This document shows, piece by piece, positions 49,156 through 59,261 of a stretch of DNA of 64,000 nt; position 1 is the stretch's first letter, and every line of letters starts with the position of its first letter. The DNA is from Promerops cafer (lineage: Eukaryota > Chordata > Aves > Passeriformes > Nectariniidae): assembly GCA_013398275.1 (NCBI GenBank), contig VZSE01011610.1, positions 111,478 through 175,477 on the forward strand. Reading direction: 5' to 3'. The position numbers and the translations under genes were made by a program. The notes below the pieces were generated by a model. It saw nothing but the letters and a program-made list of their open reading frames with translations. It made no database searches and had not been told where the DNA came from.

Positions 49156-52100
49156 ACCTACAGGAGAGGACAGTGGGGCTCTCCACCTGACACGCTGCGC
49201 TGCCCTTCGCTCAGGTATGGGTGCAGGCAGCTGCTGGGCAGGGATCTGAAGTGTTCCCATCGGGATGGGAAATCCAAAACCAGCCTCAGCCACCGAGGCT
49301 TACCGCAGTGAGCAGAGGAACTTCTGGAGGAAACAGACAAGCTCACTGCCCCATGGCTCACCCCCACAGCTGCTCCTGCTGCAAAATCCTGGGAGGAGAC
49401 CTGTGTTCCCACATAAGAGGTCTCAGGAGGACAGCAGCTGGACTCAGCCTCAAGATCCCTCCCAGTCCTCAGCTATCATTTAAAGCGTTAAAAATCCTTC
49501 TGCCCTGGCTCAGGCTCCGGAGGACTGAGAGCCCTTTGTGTGCAGTGCTGACATGGCAGCCTGGGCCGTGAAGGCAGGATTGTACCGGGTCTGGGGGAGA
49601 GAGGGGGCAATGAATAAACCTCACTGTTTTACCCCTGTAATTCTCCAGATCCTGGAGTCCCTCCCAAGCGTGGGGCTGGACGGTCAGTGCCCTGACCCCT
49701 TTATGATTTTTCCAGGTATTCCAGTGCAACCCTTTGACAAGTCCCCCTCCATCCTGCACAGCTGCCAGAGCCTCCCGTTGCCACTCCAACAGCTGCTCGT
49801 GGGCAGACGCTGTGCCTCACGGCCATGATGGCCATTCCATGGGATTTCTCCTGGCCCACTGCCCTCCCTGCAGCTCCTCACCTGCTGAGGTGGAGGCCAG
49901 ACCCCCAGTATGCCCCAAAACTTCCCACATATCAAATTATGGGTGGCACTGACCAGCACTTAAGTTAAAATGGTGACAAAGGCAAACAGGGAGTTTGCAG
50001 AGGAACAGACAGTGAATGTGACTGCAACAAAAAGGGTTTGGGGATGCTCTCCTGAATGCAATTTCAGGAGGAATTTTGGTGTTTCACGAAGAGCTGCCAT
50101 TTCCAGCTCCCCTCAGCGCTGAGCATTACTTATCACCCCTGACCTTGAAGTGGCTCATCCTCCACTTTGTTTCACTTGGCCTGAGCACAAGCGTCTGAGC
50201 CCCAGCACAGGGACAGGATCCATGGCCTCCCTGGCACAGTTCTTGGGAGCAAGCAGCTCCAGCTGGCAGCTGAGGCTCAGTGGGAGAAATCCAGCCAGGA
50301 AGAGGGAAGGTGTCGCTTTCCTCCTGCAGCTCTGGGGAGCCTGCTGATTGCTCTTCTCTCTCTGCTCTGACCCTTGCCCTCATGGGTGCACATGGACTCA
50401 GCTGCTCATGGGAGAGAGCATCCCATGGCAACTCTTTGGGGAGATAAAAGGGGTGAGAGCAGCTGTCAGTGGGTCTTCTACATGATAGAGGCTGGGAGTG
50501 ACTGAATCTCGATGGACAGAGCAGATTTTGATGCTAGGAAGGTGAGGGCCAAGCTTCTCTCAGCTGCCCTGGCAAGATGAGTTGCCTGTGCCAGCAGGGA
50601 ATGCACAGAGCAGAGCAGAAAGGGGACAGGGACAGGTGCCCTACTGTGTCCCCATGACAAAGTTCCTCAATTAGCTCCCCATCATCCTCATGATCTTGTC
50701 ATTAATCAATAAATCCTTTACAGAGGAGTTAAAAATGTGTTTCAGCATTGCTTCATAGGGCACATTCAGCCCTACCACACACCACCTCAGCCCGTTTCCC
50801 ACTCAGAGAAGACCAGCAGCCGACACTGGAACTGGAGAGCTCTGGCAAGGTTTCCTGCAGTTTCTGTCTGGTTTCTGACCATGCCTTGCCCCTCTTTGCC
50901 CACGGAGTGTCTCACCCAGGTGTGGGAACCAAGCCCCAGCTGCCCAGGATGGCAAGGGGAGGTGGGCAGGGTGCCTGGCACAGGGCTGGAAGCAATGCCA
51001 ACTGAGGGATTAGGAGAGCTGAACAGGCTCCATATCCATGGCAGAATTTGTTAAACGGTCCCAGCAATTAGGGAAATCCTGGCACTTTGTCTGACAAAGA
51101 CTGGGAGATCAGGCTCTCCCTGCAACTCCACTCAAGAGTCTCACCCTGCTGTGATTTTGGTTCCACAGAGGATCCACACACTTTTCTCAGAGAGGAAGCT
51201 CCCAGGGGCAGCATCTCCCCACATCCCAAATGCCTCACCTCTCTTCAGACAGGGAATTCTGCCAGGCAGATGTGCTGGGGGCTCTGCAGTGCTGGCCCCT
51301 GCTCCCCTCACAGAAAGCAAAATGCATTTGAACATTCTGAGGTGCTTTTTGTGTGTCTGTAGTCAGTGGCACTTCTCTGCCCCTCACCTTGGAGGAACTG
51401 CTGATTTCAACAGCTTTGTATTGGCTTGCACAGAATAAGTTGTGTTTTCATGGAGTAATTTTCAATTGGTGATTGTTCAGGCATTCAGACCTCAGCTCAG
51501 CCCACACTCCAATGCCTGCCTTACACCCCTGGTTTAACATGTTATCCCAGATAAACGTTGCCTTTTAACATGTCCCTGATCTGGGGGTCCTTAGGACAAA
51601 CATGCTTGAGTCATATGTCCCAGCTTTCTCTTTTGTGATCAGAAAAGCTGGAACCCCATTAAAATGGGAGCTGAGGGTATTTCATAGCTACTAGATGTCA
51701 GCAGCCAAGAGGTTTAAGAAAAGCAGGAGGGAGAGAGGCTTCCAACAAAATCCTCAGGGCTGGCAGCCTTGTGCCTGTGCTGCAAATAGATTGTCCTATG
51801 GCTCATCTGCAAACTCTTCACATCCACATGATTTGGCTTATGCCATGATTACCTTACCTGCCAGCCAGCCTCGTCTTAAAAAGAAACAGAGAAATGCAAA
51901 GGCATTCCTGCATCAAGCCCTGCAGGAATGCACTGGGCTCCCTGTTCTGCCTCTGCTGCCTAATCGCCAGGGGAATTTGTACCCTCTGCCTTACCCACAG
52001 CTGCCTGTTCTCAGCAGCCCCCGGAGTATTTAAATTGCAGATGGAATTGCGCAGCTTTTACCAAAGTTGGTCTGACCTACAGAGTGGCCATTAAGCTCCC

Positions 52101-55100
52101 AAAATGCCCCTGGTTCTGGGCATGCAATGGAACAAGAATCCACTGATTTGTGGTCACCCTCCGGGTCACAGCCAGCGCTGTAATGACAGCTGGCACAGTG
52201 GTATGGCTGCGGCTCAGGGAAGGGGCAGCTGCTCGCCATAATCATTGGGTTCCCTTTTTAGGTCTGTATCCAGGACTGGCTGAATAAACAGGAATCTGTA
52301 ACTCTCCCTCTTGACCAGCAGCCTCTGCTAGTTACAGCAGTGATCTGCAGCAGGCAAATCCTGCTCCCCTCTCAGTGCACGCAGAGCTCATGCAAGCCAC
52401 CCCTCGGGAGCCATGCTGTGGCATGGCTATGCAGGCACAGCCCCCATCAGCTGTGGTTCCTGTGCGTGTAGGAGCACAGGAAAGCATGATACGAGCTTCC
52501 TCTTATTCCTGTGGGACCCAGAGCCAGGCCTCAGTACCCAGACACGCTGTTATGTCCCTCCTGTCACCAGGCAGGAGCCTTGTGCTGCTCTGCAGCCAAG
52601 ATGTGCCAGAGGCCACCCAGTCCCTCCTTGCCTCAAGAGTTTCCTCCTCTCCCAAGGTGGGTGCCTGGGGCAAGATGCCATCACAGCTGCAAGGGGCTCG
52701 TGGCTATGAAGGGGGGAACATGAAACTCCAGGAAAGGTCCTGAGGAGCCACACACACCTCAGGGTCTCCAGGCTCAGGCACCACAGGGACCCACGCAGGT
52801 CCCAGTGCACAGGATTTGGGGTCACTGTAGCTCCTGCAAGCACATTTTGTTCTGCTCTTCTATGCAAATCCTGTCCCTGCTGCCAATTTGGAGGGGGCCC
52901 AGTTGGGGTCGACAAGGAGGATGCACTTTTGTTTCAGGTGCTGTGCCACAGTGGGGCTGGGGAATCCCGTTTGCAGTGAGCATGGGCAGTGTGCCAGGGA
53001 AGCAGAGGGTGCTGGGGTGGCCAGAGAGTACCCACAGGGCTGCAGGGGTGAGGAGGGGAGGAAAAGACAAAAAAGAAAAAAAGCAGTGACAGAGGAAACA
53101 GGTTTATCATTTCTCTGCAGAGTGCTGGGGCTCAGCCACAAGAGGTTTTCTGTGCCATGATTCAAAATCACACTGGGCTGCTGCATGCAGCCATGAATGG
53201 GCTCTGAGAAAGCCTCATGGCAGGGTCCAACAGCCACGCTGGGGTGGGCATGGGGAGCAGGGACTCCCCAACTTCTGCTTTATCCCCTGCAGTGGGTTTG
53301 GGGGCTCAGACATGAATGCAGCAGCTGGGAGCAGCCGTGTGATGCTCTGCACGGCTCAGAGCTGTGGGCAAACCCAGGGGCAGCCCTGCAGGGCACCCAA
53401 ATGGTGCACAAGGCGGGGGAGAAGGGGAATGGGATGGGGAGGGGTGGTGGCATGGCTGCTCCAGCGAAAGCAGAGCCAGGAATAGATCCGGGCAGATGGG
53501 TCAGAGACTGTGCAGAAAGTGCAGGAGAGTATCTGTGGTGGAAAAGTCAAACCCCACCTCTCCCCAGTGCAGGATGCTCAGTGACCCTCGAAGAGCTTGG
53601 GTCTAGGGTGACCAACAGGGACAGAGTGGCGAGGGGATCAGGGGCTAGGCAGGTGACCCGAGTCCTGCCCTGGGGCTTGCCGAGTGCTCAGGACCAGCAC
53701 GGTTGCATCACTGGAGACAGGGGAGATGGCACAGCTCAGGGGTGCTCTGGGGCAGGATGTGGCGCTGACTCAGGCCAGTGGAGGAGGGTTGGTCCCACAG
53801 TCAGCTGTCCCTGGCCAGCTGCCAACCCAGCACCCCGCCCCCAGAATAGCCTTCATTTTCGGGTAGCAGAAAATCGACATCCTCCTTTCCAAAAGGTCAT
53901 ATTGAGGCAACACAGCAAAGTGTGAGTGGCAGAGGGGATCTCCCTAGCCCTTCAGCCTGGCTCTGTGGGACATCCCTCCCTGGCCCTGGTGGGATTCAGA
54001 GGCCTCCAGAGCTGCGGCAGGCTCACATTGGCCACATAGGGAAGGAGAACAAGGACTACGGTGTTCAAAGGCTGAACTTCAACTCCTGCTGCCCTGGCCA
54101 CTGCTGTCCAAGCACTTCTCTGATGTTGGGTGCTCTGGGCAGGGGCTGCAGGCACAACCCTCCACACCACTGGGACGTTCTCACCCACAGCAAAACAGCT
54201 TCCAGGAGGCATCTGTGGCCAGACTGCACTGGGGTCCCAGAGGAAAAGATGCTGGAACTGGATCTTTCTCAAAACCTACTCAAAAGAGGGGCTTGCAAGT
54301 GGGAGGAGCTGCTTCAAAGCAGAGGAAGCAGCTGGTGCCCAAGTCAACACAGAAACCAAAACTCTCCTCCTCCCAGAGTGGTGCCGGTGCAGAGAGTGAC
54401 CACAGCCTGTGCCAGGTGAGACCTGGTTTATATTTGGCACGGTGGCTGGAGCACCCAGCCAGCTTTTGCCCATCCTGCTGCCCTCTTCCTCTCCACTCCT
54501 GCCCCACCCATGGCAGGTTTGGCAGCATCTGGGAACCAGCTCTGCCCGTCTGCTCTTGCTGCGTCACTCAGGGAGGAAATCCCCATCACGCAAACCCGGC
54601 ATGCCCAGCGGTGTAAACCACCCAGTGGGCAGTGGGGTATGCAGCCGTGTCCCTGGTACAGCCCCTCTTCCCTGCAGCAGGCACTGTCCCCAACAGCACC
54701 CCTGCCTCTGTGGCACAGACAGCCAGGGGTGCCCAGACCTGAGCTGAGGGGTGTCAGCAGCCTAAACTGACAGCTTTTCACCTCTGTGCTCACACGATGA
54801 GCAGAGCAGTTCCCAGGACACTCCGTACCATCATCTTTTCTTTTGCACTCTGCCCGTACCCCGTGCCAAAATTTTCCCAGTGGCAATGGGCACACCGTGG
54901 CAGAAGGGAGAGCTCAGCTCAGCTCTGCTCTCTAAAACCACCCAAGCAGGGGCTCAGGTGCTACAGAGCTGCCAGGAGTTTGCACTGCTCCCAGGTCCCA
55001 CTTCCCCTCTGCTCCACGTGTGCCCGACGCGGGACAAAAGCCCTCGCCTCTGCCAGGCTGAGGGGGGCAGGTGCAGGAACTGAGGGAATGCCCAGCGAGG

Positions 55101-56219
55101 GGGGCGGCCGCCAAAGGCTCTTCCAGAGCCTCTGGAAGCAGAGGGGGACCTCAGAAGCAGAAATGGAAATGGAAAAGGTGCTGGGTAGGAGGTGACAGGC
55201 AAGTGCCCTGCGGGAATTTTCTCCATCCGTTCCAGCCGCAGCACCCCGGCTGCACGGTGGGATGAGGCCAGGCAGCACAGCCTGGTCCGGGAGCCCTCGC
55301 AGGCACAGCCCCGGCTTCACGGGGAGGCTACGGCTCTTTGGGAAGGCCAGGGCATGGCAAAGAGCTGGGGGTGCCCTGAGGAGGAGCCCCCTTTGTGTCC
55401 GCAGCCCCGCACCGCGCCCCAGCCCTGCGCAGGCACTGCCATCTGCAGGCAGAGCGCCGGGGCCGCTCCGGCCGCTACCAGCACCGCGACCCCCGAGCCA
55501 GGCTGCGGCCACCGCCCGCCCAGGCAGCGAGCCCCTGCTGCCACGGGACCCTCCCAGCCGAGAGCAGCCGTCATGAGACACACGGAGAAAAGGGCAGCGG
55601 CTTCTCCTGCCCTCTGCCCGAGCAGCCGGACAGGAGCTGAGCTCACACCTGGCGCAGAGACCCCAGCAAAGCAAAACCCTGCCCACACCTCCCTCGCACG
55701 GAGCATAAGCAGCACCCCTCCCCTGTTCGAGGGACGAAAGGGGGCTCCGTGTTTTGAATGCAGCGAGGAAATTGCTCCTAAGGTGTTCCCTGGAGCCCCA
55801 CGCTGGCCTGTGGGAGAGGACTCTTCATCTTCCCTCTAGGCAAGCGGCACTTGCAGCTCTGTGCCCTGCTCACACTGGCGCAGCCCATGGGGGATACACA
55901 CCCCACTCACTCCCAGTTTGTGCTACTTCCCTTATGAACAGCATGGCCACAAAACTGTCCCCATAAAATTCCGCCCCCGCCGGGGCCGCTGCCTGCCAAC
56001 AGGCAGAGATGTGCCAGCACGGAGAGACCCCTGCTATAACCAAAGTACAGCTTTCCAGCAGAAAATGGTCAAATCATGTGTTTCAACTAGTTCTGCCTCC
56101 AAAAGGGAGCCCTTATCCCAAGTGGTTCCATCTATGGGGTTTTCACCCTCTTGTGTCCCTGGAAGGTAGGGAAGCTTCCCCCAAGGTCACAGGAATGAGA
56201 CACAGGACACTCCAGGCCA
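49156..56219. other. Intergenic region between the NOTCH2 5' end and the SEC22B 3' end
   Basis: Seven kb of GC-richer DNA than the introns. It contains many long open frames on both strands (up to 242 codons at 53197-53925 plus). These overlap each other in several frames, have no domain, signal peptide or family resemblance, and follow from high GC, so I do not call them. An isolated CpG island lies at about 55000-55650. A plus-strand AATAAA occurs at 49613-49618 without a convincing transcript. No transposon is recognised. Confidence 0.75.
55010..55650. promoter_or_regulatory. Isolated intergenic CpG island
   Basis: This 640-base stretch is dense in CpG and GC (for example around 55085-55115, 55220-55265 and 55405-55570) and stands out from the flanking DNA. 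It lies about 0.6 kb beyond the SEC22B poly(A) signal and 6-7 kb upstream of the NOTCH2 promoter. No coding exon is recognised in it. It could be a distal promoter or enhancer, an alternative NOTCH2 first exon, the promoter of an unannotated transcript, or merely GC-rich avian intergenic DNA. A GGGAATTTTC motif close to the NF-kB consensus sits at 55212-55221. Confidence 0.45.
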
Positions 56220-58105
56220 CAGAGGAGATTTTTCAGAAGCATTTATTTCACTGCTGACGCTGGGGCTGCAAGAGGCAGCTGCTCCCTGAGCTGCCCCGTG
56301 CTGCAGAAACATCACCCCTCTCAATCACAACAATCCACGGACGGTCAGTGTCTGAACGGTGAGACCTTCCAGCACCTACATTACACAGACCTACATCACT
56401 GGGACATTCACCTGGTAGGGACACCACTTAAAAGGACTTAAAATAATGATAATAATTATAATAAAGCAACCTACAAAGTAACACTTAGAGGCATCATGCA
56501 GAAACCGGATTACTTTAGACTATATGGCAGCTCAGATTTGCTGGGTTCATTGGTGGACGAGTGCTGACCGCATTCTGCCAGTCCAACAAGGTGCCAAGTT
56601 GGGGAGCATTCCCAGACAAGACAACAGCTGCGTTTCCCACCCAGTGGCAGGAAACACTTCCAGGTCACAGTTTACACATCCAGAACTACACAAGGTTATG
56701 TGCTTGTAAAAGGTGCTGGGAAGTCCTGACACTTCCTTCTGTGACACCACCTGCTTCCTTTACCAAGTGGCAGACACTTGCGTGCAGCAGAGTGCCTGAG
56801 CTGTGAGGTTTCTTTTTCCTCTCTCTCCTTTTTTTTTTTTCTTTTAAATAAAACCAAAATCTGACTGCTAAAATGTTATTCTCAGCACAGGTGGACCAAA
56901 AAAATTTTATAAAAAAATCACATTACACTGGTGATAGAGAGATTGGCCCATAAGAAAGAAGAAGCTCTATACTATTGCCCCATAATGAGTTTTTCTTCAC
57001 CTACAGTTTCAACTTCCCAAGTGAGGTAGGGAGAAGGTGACCACAGCTAAAAGAGGTGGTGTTTCTAAAGGATTCCACTGTTTTAAAGTTATCCCAATCC
57101 TTCATGTACAGTTAAAGTGTTCTTTAAAGAAACACTGCCTTTTCTTCACAACAACATTCAGAGTTTTGGTTTTTTGGTTGTTTTGGGTGATGGAAAGAGG
57201 GAGAAAGAAAACAAGGATCCCAGAGATGAAATGCTGGCAGTTTTGACACATTTTGGAAGGAAAGCAGAGTTATAAAAAGGAAGGAAATAATGTAGTGAAT
57301 CTGCAGCTAGAAGGGAAAAATAGAGAGGGCTGACATAGTTTTGCACTGTGCCCATTCCAACAGCATTGAATTACACACCCTGTTCATGTGGAAACATACT
57401 GTCACACACAGCTGTCAGGAGAGGGAGAGTGGACACTTAGAAACCTGGAGTTTAATTTTGCAGGAACCAGTTAATACAGAAGCCTTCCACTGCCCCTCCT
57501 AGTACTGGACAGAATATATTTTAAGGCATAGTTTAACATCCATTTCTTCCTAAAGCAATGTAAAGTGTAACAAGCCAGAATGTCAGACACAAAACACTCA
57601 ACAGGTACTCTGACAGAGGTGAAAGCTGGTTTATGTACAGTGAAATATTTGCCTGCAAACAGGGGAGTCCTGTAAAAGAAAGGAAGGAAAATAACTGCAG
57701 ACCCAGATTCTAAAAAAGCAAACATTACCAACACAAGGAATGTTCATTAGAGTCCAGTTCCCACTAGAGCTACTCAACAGGAGGATGTACAATATGATTA
57801 TGCTGAACAGCACTGATTGACTGTTCCCAGAGTGCCCCGGGAAGGGGAAGAACCTTGGGAGGCCAAACTCTGCAGTATCCTAGTGCAAACTGCCTCAGGG
57901 GAAAAGCCTGCAGTCAACAAGCCTTTACACCTATTGTTAGGCTCCACTAAGAGATGCAGTAGCCAGGTGTCACCTAACAACTCCAGGACACTCCTGTGAA
58001 GGTGATGGTCCTGCGTGGATTCTAATGCACATCCCCCATGAGCAGTGTCCTGCACACATCCACCTGCCAGGTCACTGGCTTTCCCTCTTCCATGGCTGGG
58101 CCAGC
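56220..58105 (-). other. SEC22B: SEC22B 3' UTR (inferred extent)
   Basis: Downstream of the stop codon the gene strand stays AU-rich and CpG-poor for about 1.9 kb. It reaches an AATAAA (56242-56247 on the plus strand as TTTATT) followed by a GU-rich stretch, after which the sequence becomes GC-rich intergenic. An earlier ATTAAA at 57453-57458 could give a shorter transcript. The exact end is an inference from these signals. Confidence 0.6.
56242..56247 (-). terminator. SEC22B: Poly(A) signal AATAAA for SEC22B
   Basis: TTTATT on the plus strand is AATAAA on the gene strand, and it is followed downstream by GUGUCCUGUGUCU-like GU-rich sequence (about 56195-56225), as expected for a cleavage site near 56220-56230. 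It is the only AATAAA on this strand that I found in the region after the stop codon. Confidence 0.6.
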
Positions 58106-58260
58106 TCACAGCCACCAGAACCTCACATAGACAATCAGCATGATGAAGAACACGGCTACGGCCGCCAGCTTGGCGTACGTGGAGCGCATGTTCAGGTACT
58201 TGGCGTCCTGGCGGTACTTCTTGGACAAACTGGACAAGTTGTTGGCCTTGGAATCAAGAG
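58106..58260 (-). CDS. SEC22B: SEC22B exon 5: C-terminal half of the SNARE motif and membrane anchor
   Basis: A 155-base coding segment from acceptor TTAACAG (58261-58263) to a TGA stop at 58106-58108. It completes Ala165 (G|CT) and reads LDSKANNLSS, LSKKYRQDAKYLN, MRSTYAKL, then the anchor AAVAVFFIMLIVYV and the end RFWWL. The second half of the R-SNARE coiled coil (to about residue 194) is followed by a single transmembrane segment of about 18 residues and a five-residue lumenal tail, as expected for a tail-anchored SNARE. The residues match the human C-terminus as I recall it, ending at 215. Confidence 0.97.
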
Positions 58261-58631
58261 CTGTTAAAGGGAAAGGGGAGAGGAGTTAGGATTAACTGAA
58301 TGTTCCCCAAATGTTACATTAAGTGTACAAGTTTCTCTGGAGCAGCTGGAAGCACAGCAGTTTCTCGTGGCAGCGTGGCCTGTGCCACCCTGCAGTGCTC
58401 CAGGGCTTGTCCTGCTGGGATGAGAGCCACACGAGCTCGTGAGGTGCTGGTCTCTCCTCACAGAAGCACCAGCACCTGCCAGCTGCTTCAGAATACAGCT
58501 GATCCAGCTGAAATACCCACTGGGTTCACTGCTTTTCTCAGGAGGATCAAGCCTTTCCCTCCAGGACGCTCTGCCCACCCAGCTGCCCGAGGAGACAGAA
58601 CTGTGTGCCAAACATGGGCCATTCCCAGTAC
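58261..58631 (-). other. SEC22B: SEC22B intron 4
   Basis: A 371-base intron with nothing notable inside. Open frames on both strands here are chance. Confidence 0.9.
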
Positions 58632-58778
58632 CTGACAGGGCCTCTCCTCGCTGTAAGACCTCCTCGATGTTGGCCACCATAATCCTCTGCACATCTTGCA
58701 GCTCTGTGTTGATGGAGCCCAGGTTCCTCCTTGCCCGGCTATCAATGTAGAGCTTCTTGGTTTTCTGGATGTAGGTGT
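58632..58778 (-). CDS. SEC22B: SEC22B exon 4: start of the R-SNARE motif with zero-layer Arg
   Basis: This 147-bp exon is phase 1 at both ends (acceptor TTCCAG at 58779-58780, donor GTACTG at 58631). It reads D(split)[40 protein letters not shown] and LQRGEALS. The Arg of LQRGEAL (residue 159) lies at the ionic zero layer that defines R-SNAREs, aligned with the LER of VAMP2. Skipping this symmetric exon would keep the frame but remove the zero layer. It covers residues 116-165. Confidence 0.97.
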
Positions 58779-59100
58779 CTGGAAGGAGACAGGACTATCA
58801 GGGGGAGTCTCAGCTAGCACAGAGCTGCCTGGCTGCAGGAGGAGAGGGAGCATTGCTGAAGCAGCCAGAAGACTACATGCAAATATTCACTGGAGTGAGG
58901 CCAGAAGACTAAAAGCAGGAAATCTGAATATAAGGACATGTACCATTTCCACTTCTCTATTCTCCTGCTCAGAACACCCGTGTCTCTAGTGCCAAGAATT
59001 TGAGCTGTTAATTCCATAGGACAAGCTGCAGAGAATCCCATGGCTGCTGCTCCCTCCCAGCAAGAAGTTTCCAGACTAGCCACAGGGAGAAGGACCTCAC
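58779..59100 (-). other. SEC22B: SEC22B intron 3
   Basis: A 322-base intron with canonical ends (donor GTGAGG, acceptor CCAG). No other feature is seen. Confidence 0.9.
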
Positions 59101-59261
59101 CAAATTCAATGAAGGAATAGGGCCTGGAGACTGTTGGAACCTTCTTGCCATGCTGCTCATCAAACTCTGAGTGCAAGTCTTCCAGGTATGCAAAGGCCAG
59201 TTTCTTGGGGAACCCAGCTTCACACAGGACCAGGTAACACACTCCTTTCTCAATTATGTAG
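59101..59261 (-). CDS. SEC22B: SEC22B exon 3: core of the longin domain
   Basis: This 161-bp exon starts in phase 2 after TTCTAG and ends in phase 1 (GAATTTG before GTGAGG). It reads H(split)YIIEKGVCYLVL, CEAGFPKKLAFAYLEDLH, SEFDEQHGKKVP and TVSRPYSFIEF. This is the middle and end of the N-terminal longin (profilin-like) domain, which folds back on the SNARE motif and is recognised by the Sec23/24 coat. Human has Gln and Ala where this sequence has Lys67 and Gly78, as I recall. It covers residues 62-116. Confidence 0.97.

Noticed and set aside
48127..49293. Very long minus-strand open frames (up to 388 codons) across the gap
   Set aside because: They run through 327 N and a C-rich minisatellite; the residues are proline/serine/histidine repeats with no domain.
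53197..53925. 242-codon plus-strand open frame in the intergenic region
   Set aside because: It overlaps several other open frames in GC-rich DNA, has no recognisable domain or splice context, and its composition (Gly, Trp, Ala, Arg) follows the base composition.
54961..55839. 215-codon plus and 241-codon minus open frames over the intergenic CpG island
   Set aside because: Both strands are open in the same place, as expected where high GC makes stop codons rare; no family resemblance.
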